Source: Sphingopyxis macrogoltabida
Lineage (GTDB): Bacteria; Pseudomonadota; Alphaproteobacteria; Sphingomonadales; Sphingomonadaceae
Direction of reading: 5' to 3'
Length of the DNA stretch: 64,000 bases
Assembly (NCBI RefSeq): GCF_001307295.1
Contig: NZ_CP012700.1
Location: forward strand, 2,979,001 to 3,043,000
The notes under the pieces are model-generated. The model was given only the letters and a program-made list of their open reading frames with translations, was not told the origin of the DNA and made no database searches. This document shows positions 17,895-30,123 of this stretch, one piece after another (position 1 is the first letter of the stretch; each line of letters begins with the position of its first letter). The position numbers and the translations under genes are program-made.

Positions 17895-18980
17895 ATGACG
17901 CGGTCGGCACTGGAGATCGTGACGCTGTACAATCTGGAGATATGGAACAAGGGCCGGATCGAACTGGTCCCGGAGCTGTGTGCCGATCCCATGATCCGGT
18001 ACGACGCCAACAGCGTCGCCGTCCTCGGCATCGAAGAACAGATTGCCCGGATCCGCCACAATTACGAGGATCTGCGCCCGACCTTCGAACCCGTCGTCCT
18101 CGCCGGCGACGATGAATATGTGACCCTCGTGTGGAACGTCACCGGCCGCGACCCCAACTGGAAATGGTGCGGGATCGAGGTATTTCGGGTGGTCGACGGC
18201 AAGATCGCCGAGGTCTGGAACGGCCCCTATGTCGACGGCCGCTGGGTTCGCGGCGGCGCGCTGTCGGTGGGTATCGACGGCGCGCCGCCCTCGGATGTCC
18301 CGGTCATGAGTGCCGACTTCGAAGGCAGCGCCGCCCGGCTCGTCGCGCCGCTCGAAACCGGAACGATCGCGCTGTGGCTGACGGGAGCTTTCGGCGCCCC
18401 GGCGATCGACGATCGCGAAAAGCGATTTGTATGGACCGGCACCCCGCCCCGGCTCGAATTGTGCCACCGCGAGCCGGGCCGACCGCCGCGCAGGCTGTCC
18501 GGTGCCGCGATATCGTCGCTCGAAATCCGGTGGGCGCGCTCGGGGCTGACCAATGTCTCGATCGCCCTCGCAGGCACGGCGAGCGACAGCGCGGCGCTGC
18601 CGTCGCCGACCCCATCCCGCCCCGGGGTGCGCCTTTCGGAATGCGCGGGGAATTTCCAGCCGGGAACCGGCACAAACGCCCGGGTCGTCGGGGCCTCGGT
18701 CCTGCTCGATCCGCCGACGCGGCGGGCGTCGGGCGAGGTAACGCTGCGTTTTCCGGCCGCCATCGACGCGCTGTCGCTGTGCGGCGCAGGCAGCCTTGCC
18801 TTCGGCTGGCATCACCAAGGGCGCTCGCTCCGCTTCGAAGCGGCGGCGGCGCGCCTCGCGGAGCCGACCGGCGCCTTCACCGATGCCGGCGATGTCGAAG
18901 CGACGTTCCGGTGGGATGCCGGCGACATCGCGGCAATCCTCTCGGACGAGACATCATGGACAGCGAACGGAGACAGCTAG
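17895..18980 (+). CDS. Protein with N-terminal SnoaL/NTF2-like domain and C-terminal domain of unknown function
   Basis: 361 residues from the ATG at 17895 (CAGGGAGAG upstream; an ATG 5 bp earlier is out of frame and closed at once). Residues about 1-130 look like a SnoaL/NTF2-like fold: ALEIVTLYNLEIWNKG, then the characteristic WCGIEVFRVVDGKIAEVWN. The remaining about 230 residues resemble no family I know. They are rich in beta-strand-like segments and contain no obvious catalytic motif. The stop overlaps the convergent LysR3 stop by 4 bp. SnoaL-like proteins may be cyclases, isomerases or hydrolases on hydrophobic substrates. The function here is unknown. Confidence 0.75.
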   Translation: MTRSALEIVTLYNLEIWNKGRIELVPELCADPMIRYDANSVAVLGIEEQIARIRHNYEDLRPTFEPVVLAGDDEYVTLVWNVTGRDPNWKWCGIEVFRVVDGKIAEVWNGPYVDGRWVRGGALSVGIDGAPPSDVPVMSADFEGSAARLVAPLETGTIALWLTGAFGAPAIDDREKRFVWTGTPPRLELCHREPGRPPRRLSGAAISSLEIRWARSGLTNVSIALAGTASDSAALPSPTPSRPGVRLSECAGNFQPGTGTNARVVGASVLLDPPTRRASGEVTLRFPAAIDALSLCGAGSLAFGWHHQGRSLRFEAAAARLAEPTGAFTDAGDVEATFRWDAGDIAAILSDETSWTANGDS

Positions 18981-19945
18981 GCGGCGATGGCGCCCCCGTC
19001 GCGGTCTGCCTGCCATTTCCGGGCAAAGTTGAAGAATTGCCGCGCCGCATGGTTGGCGCCGGGGCCGAGCACGACCGCAAAGTCCAGATAGAGGTCGAGG
19101 CCCTCGACGGGCCGCGGCACGAGCGCGGCGGGCGGCGAGAACCAGCCCGTGCCGATGCCGCAGATGCCGTGCTGCGCGGCGTAGCGTTCGACGGCGAGCG
19201 CATTGCCCTCGGCAGGAATGACGATTTCGGCGCCGCTCTCGACGAAGAAGGCCTCGAGCGGATCCGAGATCGCCTTGCCATGCTCGCGGTTGAGGATCGC
19301 TACCGACAGGCCGTTGAGCTGCGAACGGGCGATTATATCCTGTTCGGCCAGTTCCGAATCGCGCGGCACGAGCAGGCTCATCGGCTGCCGCCGCAGGATG
19401 ACGCGCTCGAACGTATCGGGATATTGGGTCTCGTTGAAGATCGGTGTGATCTCGTCGCCGCGCGCATCGGCGGCATGCGGCGCATTGAGCCCGAGCAGGA
19501 GCGCCACGTCGAGCCGCTCGCCGAGCATATCGGGAATCTGGGCGCTCTGGAGCCGGTTGTCGATCGTGAAACCGATCCCGGGATGACGCATCGAAAACGC
19601 GTCGATGAGCGCCGCCTTTTCGGGAATTTCGAGCGTATAAAGCGCCGCGCCGAGCCGAAACTGCGTCCGCCCCGAACCCTGCATCGCTTCCACCAGGTCG
19701 CGCAAGGCTTCGGACTCGGCAATCACCCGCTGCGCCGCGGGAAGCAGCTTTTTGCCCGCCGGGCTCAGCGAGATGCTGCGCGTGGTGCGATGGAACAGCA
19801 CATGCTCGACCGCCTGCTCGAGTTCCTTGAGCTGGCCCGAGACGGTCGGCTGCGTGAGGTGCAAAAGCTCCGCCGCGCGCGTCACCGACCCTTCGGCCGC
19901 CACCGTCACGAAGCTCCGCAACAGGCGGAGATCCGGGTGAAACAT
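18977..19945 (-). CDS. LysR-family transcriptional regulator (LysR3)
   Basis: 322 residues from the ATG at 19945, chosen for GGGAGAGG directly upstream. The HTH region spans about residues 5-63 (VTRAAELLHLTQPTVSGQLK) with FHRTTRSISLSPAGKKL. It is clearly different from LysR1 and LysR2, being of a different LysR branch. It is divergent from the P450-NTF2-TBDR2 operon and is the obvious candidate local regulator. The shared operator at 20067-20080 lies nearer the P450 gene. Confidence 0.9.
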   Translation of the reverse strand: MFHPDLRLLRSFVTVAAEGSVTRAAELLHLTQPTVSGQLKELEQAVEHVLFHRTTRSISLSPAGKKLLPAAQRVIAESEALRDLVEAMQGSGRTQFRLGAALYTLEIPEKAALIDAFSMRHPGIGFTIDNRLQSAQIPDMLGERLDVALLLGLNAPHAADARGDEITPIFNETQYPDTFERVILRRQPMSLLVPRDSELAEQDIIARSQLNGLSVAILNREHGKAISDPLEAFFVESGAEIVIPAEGNALAVERYAAQHGICGIGTGWFSPPAALVPRPVEGLDLYLDFAVVLGPGANHAARQFFNFARKWQADRDGGAIAA

Positions 19946-20066
19946 CGACCTCTCCCAAAAAGCCTCCCGATCGCCGCCGGGATGCGTCAGGCATAGCATG
20001 GTCGGAGCCGAAATCCATCGCCCGCGATCGCCGGACGATGGATCGGCAGCATCGATAAATACAGCG

Positions 20067-20080
20067 CCATTGCCGATTGG
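20067..20080 (-). promoter_or_regulatory. Candidate regulon operator, site G
   Basis: On the minus strand this reads CCAATCGGCAATGG (13 of 14). It lies 47 bp upstream of the P450 GTG and 121 bp from the LysR3 ATG. Confidence 0.65.
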
Positions 20081-20127
20081 ACGCTCGCCGCGCCTGCCCG
20101 CAATTTGCCCGCGGAGAGGAGAAAGAC

Positions 20128-21381
20128 GTGAGCGACACGCTTTCCGGCAATATCGATGAAATCATCGTCGACCCGAAGACTTATGGCGACGAGCATAGCT
20201 ATCACCGCGCATTCGACCGGCTGCGCCGCGACGACCCGGTGCATTGGACCGAGCCGAAGGACTATCGCCCCTTCTGGGCGGTAACGCGCCATGCGGACAT
20301 CATGGGGGTCGAACTCAACGCGAAGAATTTCCTCAACGACCCGCGCCAGTTCCTTGTCACCCGCGCCGACGAAGACCTTTTGCTCGAACAGACCGGCAGC
20401 CACAAATTCGCGCACAACCTCGTCGCGATGGACGACCCCGAACATCGCGCCTTCCGCTCGCTGACTTCGGCATGGTTCGGCGCCAAGAGCATTCGCGGCC
20501 TCGAGGAAGAGATCGGCGCACTGGCCCGCGAAACCATCGACCGGATGGTCGAGATGGGCGAAAGTTGCGACTTCGCGGCCGAGATCGCCGCCTGGTTCCC
20601 GCTGCGCACGATCATGATCGTCCTCGGCGTGCCGCGCGAGGACGAGCCGCTGATGCTGCACCTGTCGCAAAAATTATTCGGCAGCGTCGGCGGGGTCGAC
20701 GGCATGGCGGGAATGGTCGACGCCTTCAACGCCTTCAACGACTATTTCGGCAAGGTCACCGAGGATCGCCGCCGCAATCCGCGGGGCGACGTCGCGACGA
20801 TCCTCGCGACCGCGACGATCGATGGCGAGCCGATCGGCGAGGCCGAACGCAATGCCTATTATCTGATCGTCGCTGCGGCCGGCCACGATACGACGAGTTC
20901 GTCGATCTCGGGCGGACTGCTCGCGCTGATCCAGAACCCCGACCAGATGGCCAAGCTGCGCGCCGATCCGGCGCTGATCGGCACCGCCGTCGACGAATTC
21001 ATCCGCTGGACGAGCCCGGTGAAGCATTTCTTCCGCACCGCCGTCGCCGACTGCGAAGTGGGCGGCAAGCCGATCCGGGCAGGCGACAATCTGATGATGT
21101 GTTATCCGTCGGGCAACCGCGACGCGAGCGTGTTCAAAGACCCCTATGCATTCCGCGTCGACCGCCCCGATGCGCGCAAGCATCTCTCTTTCGGTTACGG
21201 TCCGCACCTCTGCCTCGGCAATGCGCTTGCGAAACTGGAGATCCGGATTCTCTTCACCGAAATGCTGCGGCGGATCGACGATTTCGAACTGGCGGGAGAC
21301 CCCGCGTGGGTCGAGGCGAGCTTCGTCTCGGGTCTGAAACATCTGCCGATCCGCTATAAGGTGCGGGAGGCCGGGGCATGA
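20128..21381 (+). CDS. Cytochrome P450 monooxygenase
   Basis: 417 residues from GTG 20128 with GGAGAGGA 7 bp upstream. I-helix oxygen-activation motif AAGHDTTSSSISGG, K-helix ExxR in DEFIRW, and heme-binding loop FGYGPHLCLGN with the thiolate ligand at Cys362. No transmembrane segment, so a soluble bacterial class-I P450 that needs a ferredoxin and a reductase. Neither is next to it; the ferredoxin at 53543 belongs to another cluster. Its I-helix and meander resemble CYP108-like or other terpenoid-oxidising P450s, but the family cannot be assigned by eye. It overlaps the next gene by 4 bp (ATGA). Confidence 0.92.
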   Translation: MSDTLSGNIDEIIVDPKTYGDEHSYHRAFDRLRRDDPVHWTEPKDYRPFWAVTRHADIMGVELNAKNFLNDPRQFLVTRADEDLLLEQTGSHKFAHNLVAMDDPEHRAFRSLTSAWFGAKSIRGLEEEIGALARETIDRMVEMGESCDFAAEIAAWFPLRTIMIVLGVPREDEPLMLHLSQKLFGSVGGVDGMAGMVDAFNAFNDYFGKVTEDRRRNPRGDVATILATATIDGEPIGEAERNAYYLIVAAAGHDTTSSSISGGLLALIQNPDQMAKLRADPALIGTAVDEFIRWTSPVKHFFRTAVADCEVGGKPIRAGDNLMMCYPSGNRDASVFKDPYAFRVDRPDARKHLSFGYGPHLCLGNALAKLEIRILFTEMLRRIDDFELAGDPAWVEASFVSGLKHLPIRYKVREAGA

Positions 21382-21824
21382 CGCCCGCGCGCCAACTCGC
21401 CGAGCGTTTCGGCAAGCCCGACGCGATGCGCGCGCTCTATGCCCCCGATGTGAGCTGGGAGATTTCAGCCTCGCTCGGCATGCCGAAACTCGAAGGCATC
21501 GAAGCCGTATGCGCGTTCAACGATCAGGTGTGGACCTTGCATCACCGCCGCGATTGCTCCGTAACGATCATCGACGAGGTCGGCGACGCGTCGCTGAGCG
21601 CCGTGCGTTTCGTCTATCGCGCCTGGTCGCTGTTCGCGGGCGACTGGTACCAGAATGATTACACGCTGTTCGTCCATGCGGGGCCCGCCGGCATCACCCG
21701 CATCGCCGAAGCCTTCGACACATCGGCGACGATCGACTTTCTCGCCGGCCGCCCGCCCGGTTCGGGCTGGGCCGCGATCGGCGGCGAGGTCGGCGACCGC
21801 GTCGGCGAACTCGGCCGAAGCTAA
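21378..21824 (+). CDS. NTF2/SnoaL-like small protein
   Basis: 148 residues. ATGA overlap with the P450 stop indicates translational coupling. The composition and order (ALYAPDVSWEI, LEGIEAVCAFNDQVW, a run of beta strands ending YTLFVHAGPAGITRIAEAFD) suggest the nuclear-transport-factor-2-like cone fold. No catalytic residues can be assigned with confidence. As partner of a P450 and a TonB receptor, it may isomerise or bind the P450 product. This is inference. Confidence 0.7.
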   Translation: MTPARQLAERFGKPDAMRALYAPDVSWEISASLGMPKLEGIEAVCAFNDQVWTLHHRRDCSVTIIDEVGDASLSAVRFVYRAWSLFAGDWYQNDYTLFVHAGPAGITRIAEAFDTSATIDFLAGRPPGSGWAAIGGEVGDRVGELGRS

Positions 21825-21871
21825 TCCATTCAAAACCAAAGCGGCAAAGACCGCAGATCAGGAGAGGGAAA

Positions 21872-24118
21872 ATGAAAATTGTCCGATTGGGCGCGCTGCT
21901 CGCCGCCACCACCGCCCTGAGCCCCGCCGTGGCGCTCGCACAGGAAGTCGCGACCGCGCCGGCGGCGGCCGAGAGCGACGATAATAGCGTCGGCGACATC
22001 ATCGTCACCGCGAACCGGCGCGAGCAATCCCTGCTATCGGTGCCGATCGCCATCTCGGCGGTCGCGGGCGACGCGCTCGCCAGCAAGGGGATCACCAATT
22101 CGGCTAATTTGCAGGATGCGGTGCCGAACCTCCAGATCAGCAGCCCCTATGGCAACACCCAGCCCAATTTCTCGCTGCGCGGCATTTCGGTCGCCAACGA
22201 ATATAATTCGAACCAGGCGTCGCCGATCGGCGTCTATATCGACGACGTCTATATGGCGAGCCGCACCTCGCACGGCATGGGCCTGTTCGACCTCGACCGC
22301 GTCGAGGTGCTGCGCGGGCCGCAGGGCACGCTGTTCGGGCGCAACACCACCGGCGGCGCGATCAACTTCATCACCCGCGGGCCTTCGCTGTCGGGCAGCA
22401 ATGGTTATGCCGAAGCCGGCTATGGCAATTTCAACACGATCACCGCACAGGCGGCGGTCGAGGCGACGCTGATTGAGGACCAGCTCGGGCTCCGCATCGC
22501 CGGAAATTATCTGAAAAGCGACGGGCTCATCGACAATGTCTTCCCCGGCGGCCGCGATCCCAACCGCCAGAATACGCTGCAGGGCCGCGCGACGCTGCGT
22601 TTCAATCCCGGCGGCGGACCGCTCGATATCAAGATCAAGGCCTATGGCGGCCGCGACCATGGCACCCAGGCGGCGATCCACGGCCTGCTCACCGCGCGCA
22701 CCGGCCTCAAATTCTTCGAGGTCAACGAGAACCGCATCGGGCTCAACCGCACCGACGCCTATGGCATCGCGGCGACGATCTCCTACGAACTGTCGCCGTC
22801 CTTGAGCTTCACCTCGATCACCTCGCGCGACGGGGGTTCGCAGCTCATCCAGCAGGCGGCCGACGGGGCGCCGATCGATATTCTCGATGTCTGGTGGAAA
22901 TCGAAATATCAGCAGTTCAGCCAGGAAGCGCGCTTCAACTATGGCGCGGACGGGCTGAACCTGGTCGGGGGTTTCTTCTACGGCTGGGACCGCGTGGTTA
23001 CCGACAATGACTTCGCCATCGGCCAGGCGCTCGGCCCCGGCGTCGACGGCGGCTTTTTCCAGCATTACCGGCAGGAACGCCGATCCTATGCCGTTTTCGC
23101 ACAGGGCGACTATGAGATCGCCGACGGCCTGACGCTGACGCTTGGCGCCCGCTATACCTGGGATCGCTCCAAATATCGCGACGGCTTCGCCTATCTCTAT
23201 GCGGGCTATGTCGATACGGCGAAGACGCCGATCGCGACCACCGTCCCGTGCGCCGGTCAGCCGGGCACCTGCGCCTATGATCCCGATGCCCGCTTTGCGA
23301 GCAACGGGCGCGACAACGCGCTGACCGGTCGCGTCTCGCTGAGCTATCAGTTCGATGCCGGGCCGCTGGTCTATGCCAGCTATAACCGCGGCTATCGTTC
23401 GGGGGCGTTCAACGGCGGCAGCTACACCTCCTCGGGCGGCATCAACTATGTCGATCCCGAACGCGTCAACGCCTATGAAATCGGCGCGAAAGGCCGGCTT
23501 GCGGACAACCGGCTGACCTATTCGGCGGCCGCCTTCTATTATGATTATTCCAAGCAGCAGTTGCAGGATTTGCGCCCCGGGCCGGTCGGCATTCTCGTCA
23601 ACGCGCCGAAGTCCGAAGTCTATGGCGCCGAACTCGAGACCAACTGGCGCGCCTCGGACGCGCTGACGTTGAACCTCGCGGTCGGCTATCTCCACGCGAC
23701 CTATAAGGAACTCGTGCTCCAGGGCGCCGACATCGCAGGCAACGACCTGCCCTTCGCGCCGCGCTGGACGGCGCAGGCCGGCGCCGACATCCGGCTTTTC
23801 GATACGGGCGATTCCAAACTGACCTTCTCGCCGAATGTCGCCTATTTCAGCCGCCAGTTCTTCTCGCCGCTGAACGAGGTGAACGCTCCCGGCACGGGGC
23901 AGCAGAATGCCGAGCTGCAACAAGGTTCCTATGCCAAGGTGAACGCAACGCTCGCGCTGGAGATCGGCCGCTTCACGGTTAAGGGTTTCATCAACAACGC
24001 GTTCAACCGCAAGACCTATGCCTATGGCCTCGACCTGCGCGGGGCGGGCTTCCCTTACCCGTTCCTCGTGCCGGCAGCGCCGCGCACCTTCGGCGGATCG
24101 GTGCGCGTCACCTTCTGA
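21872..24118 (+). CDS. TonB-dependent outer-membrane receptor (TBDR2)
   Basis: 748 residues, AGGAGAGGG upstream of the ATG. Signal peptide about residues 1-23 (ending VALAQEV). TonB-box-like DIIVTANRREQSLLSVPIAI, plug motifs LFDLDRVEVLRGPQGTLFGRN and TTGGAINFITR, and a barrel ending GGSVRVTF with a terminal Phe. This plug type is the one seen in many sphingomonad receptors for small hydrophobic or plant-derived compounds. It closes the P450-NTF2-TBDR2 operon and is followed by a strong intrinsic terminator. Confidence 0.93.
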   Translation: MKIVRLGALLAATTALSPAVALAQEVATAPAAAESDDNSVGDIIVTANRREQSLLSVPIAISAVAGDALASKGITNSANLQDAVPNLQISSPYGNTQPNFSLRGISVANEYNSNQASPIGVYIDDVYMASRTSHGMGLFDLDRVEVLRGPQGTLFGRNTTGGAINFITRGPSLSGSNGYAEAGYGNFNTITAQAAVEATLIEDQLGLRIAGNYLKSDGLIDNVFPGGRDPNRQNTLQGRATLRFNPGGGPLDIKIKAYGGRDHGTQAAIHGLLTARTGLKFFEVNENRIGLNRTDAYGIAATISYELSPSLSFTSITSRDGGSQLIQQAADGAPIDILDVWWKSKYQQFSQEARFNYGADGLNLVGGFFYGWDRVVTDNDFAIGQALGPGVDGGFFQHYRQERRSYAVFAQGDYEIADGLTLTLGARYTWDRSKYRDGFAYLYAGYVDTAKTPIATTVPCAGQPGTCAYDPDARFASNGRDNALTGRVSLSYQFDAGPLVYASYNRGYRSGAFNGGSYTSSGGINYVDPERVNAYEIGAKGRLADNRLTYSAAAFYYDYSKQQLQDLRPGPVGILVNAPKSEVYGAELETNWRASDALTLNLAVGYLHATYKELVLQGADIAGNDLPFAPRWTAQAGADIRLFDTGDSKLTFSPNVAYFSRQFFSPLNEVNAPGTGQQNAELQQGSYAKVNATLALEIGRFTVKGFINNAFNRKTYAYGLDLRGAGFPYPFLVPAAPRTFGGSVRVTF

Positions 24119-24124
24119 CGAAAA

Positions 24125-24193
24125 GGCCCGCCGCATATGCGCGGCGGGCCATTACGCCTCCCATGACCCGGCGCCTGGCGCCGGGTATTTTTT

Positions 24194-24195
<2 letters not shown>
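24125..24195. terminator. Bidirectional intrinsic terminator pair
   Basis: Hairpin 1 has arms 24125-24134 and 24141-24150 (perfect 10 bp); read on the minus strand it ends in TTTT and can stop the acyl-CoA ligase transcript. Hairpin 2 has arms 24167-24175 and 24177-24185 (CCCGGCGCC/GGCGCCGGG) followed on the plus strand by TA and eight Ts, ending the TBDR2 transcript. The two genes converge here. Confidence 0.85.
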
Positions 24196-28915
<4,720 letters not shown>

Positions 28916-28974
28916 GCATCGCTCCGCTTTTCGAGGGGTCAGATGGTCCGTCAGCGCAGACTCAGCCACTGCAC

Positions 28975-29244
28975 CTAATCGCGATCGGGCAGCCGTTGCC
29001 AGCGCTCGGAAACCTCCACCGACTCCCAAAGCCCGGGCCCGACGAACAGAAGCGCGCTGCCTGCGCTTCCGCAGATGAAGGTCAACGCGGCGAGCAGCAT
29101 CGTGAACGACGTCGCGTCGCGTGCCGGCGTCGTCTGCACAAGGCAATGGAGCCGGACCGCGACCGGCCAGCCGAGGACGAGAAGCATGGCGCCGCCGATG
29201 CGAAGGCCCAGACGGGCGGCGAGCGTTTCCTGCCATTTTTTCAT
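28975..29244 (-). CDS. Small two-TM membrane protein of unknown function
   Basis: 89 residues from the ATG at 29244. Two hydrophobic stretches (about residues 14-33 and 45-68) suggest an inner-membrane protein; I do not recognise the family. GGAGG is ideally spaced but lies in the 3' arm of a perfect palindrome ending just before the ATG (29245-29267). Further upstream is a two-block element shared with the kdp promoter region (29290-29335). Together these suggest a tightly controlled gene, perhaps responding to the same signal as kdp (inference). It lies downstream of kdpE in the same direction but has its own promoter-like region. Confidence 0.7.
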   Translation of the reverse strand: MKKWQETLAARLGLRIGGAMLLVLGWPVAVRLHCLVQTTPARDATSFTMLLAALTFICGSAGSALLFVGPGLWESVEVSERWQRLPDRD

Positions 29245-29267
29245 GATAACCTCCAAAGGAGGTTATC
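29245..29267 (-). promoter_or_regulatory. Perfect 23-bp palindrome covering the Shine-Dalgarno
   Basis: Arms 29245-29254 and 29258-29267 are exact reverse complements (GATAACCTCC / GGAGGTTATC) with a 3-bp loop. In the minus-strand mRNA the GGAGG site is wholly in the 3' arm and the AUG follows the stem at once. It could act as an RNA switch or as a DNA operator. Confidence 0.75.
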
Positions 29268-29289
29268 CAGTTACGCCGGGCGGCATAGT

Positions 29290-29335
29290 AATTCGAGATC
29301 GCGAAACGCCGTCCGGCATTGAGATTGCATATGAT
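29290..29335 (-). promoter_or_regulatory. kdp-like two-block regulatory element, copy 1
   Basis: Block 1 (29290-29306, AATTCGAGATCGCGAAA) matches 16 of 17 positions of 37408-37424. Block 2 (29316-29335) matches 15 of 20 positions of 37434-37453. The 9-bp spacer is the same length in both but not conserved in sequence. It lies 45 bp upstream of the small membrane gene. Confidence 0.65.
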
Positions 29336-29415
29336 CGGCCGTGAGGCTTGACGATCGAACCTCGGCCATTCGGAACGACTTGCTCTCTACCGCCGCTTAC
29401 ATCGGCACCATATTT

Positions 29416-30123
29416 TCATTCCCCGGAACCCTCTGTCCCGAGCCGCAAGCGGTAGCCGATTCCGAGTTCGTTGCCGATGATCTGCGGCTGCTGCGGATCG
29501 GCTTCGAGTTTCTGGCGAAGCGTGCGGATCAGCACGCGCAAATATTCGACATGATGCTCATGCTCGCGCGGCCATACTTCGTCCATGAGCTGCTTGTGCG
29601 TGATGACGCGCCCGGGAAAGCGGGCGAGCTGCGCGAGCACTGCATATTCCTTGGGTGTGAGGTGGACCTCTTTGCCGCCCTTGGTCACGCGCCGGGCGAC
29701 CAGGTCAAGTTTGACGTCCCCGACCGTCACGGCAAGATTGCCGCCGTCGCGCGTCAGCCGGTTCCGCAAGGCGACGCGCACCCGCGCGAGCAGCTCGTCG
29801 GTGTCGAATGGTTTCGTCAGATAATCGTCCGCGCCAAGGTCCAGCGCCGCGACCTTCTCGTCGGTCGCGTCGCGCGCCGATACGACGATCAGCGTCGCCT
29901 CCGACTTCTGCTTGACGAGCGGAACCAGTTCGAGCCCGTCGCGATCGGGCAGGCCGAGATCGAGCAGGACGATGTCGGGTCGTTCCTCACCGAGGCGGGC
30001 GATCGCCTCGCGCGCATTTTCGGCCTCGACGATCGCATAGTCGGCCCGCTCCAGCGCCGCACGGATCAGGCGGCGGATATGGAGTTCGTCATCGACGACC
30101 AGGATCTTGTGGCGAATTTTCAT
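29416..30123 (-). CDS. kdpE: KdpE response regulator
   Basis: 235 residues from the ATG at 30123, which overlaps the kdpD stop (ATGA). Receiver domain with acidic pocket VVDDE, phospho-acceptor Asp in IVLLDLGLPDRDG and conserved Lys in LTKPFDTDEL. OmpR/PhoB-type winged helix at the C-terminus (HLTPKEYAVLAQLARFPGRV, DEVWPREHEHHVEYLRVLIR). It is the transcription factor of the KdpDE pair that activates kdp transcription at low potassium or high osmolarity. The shared element at 29290 and 37408 is a candidate binding region. Confidence 0.95.
   Translation of the reverse strand: MKIRHKILVVDDELHIRRLIRAALERADYAIVEAENAREAIARLGEERPDIVLLDLGLPDRDGLELVPLVKQKSEATLIVVSARDATDEKVAALDLGADDYLTKPFDTDELLARVRVALRNRLTRDGGNLAVTVGDVKLDLVARRVTKGGKEVHLTPKEYAVLAQLARFPGRVITHKQLMDEVWPREHEHHVEYLRVLIRTLRQKLEADPQQPQIIGNELGIGYRLRLGTEGSGE

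Noticed and set aside
21877..21890. Motif-like CCAATCGGACAATT on the minus strand at the TBDR2 start
   Set aside because: Lies within the first codons of TBDR2; the right half ATTGG is absent. Probably codon-driven coincidence.
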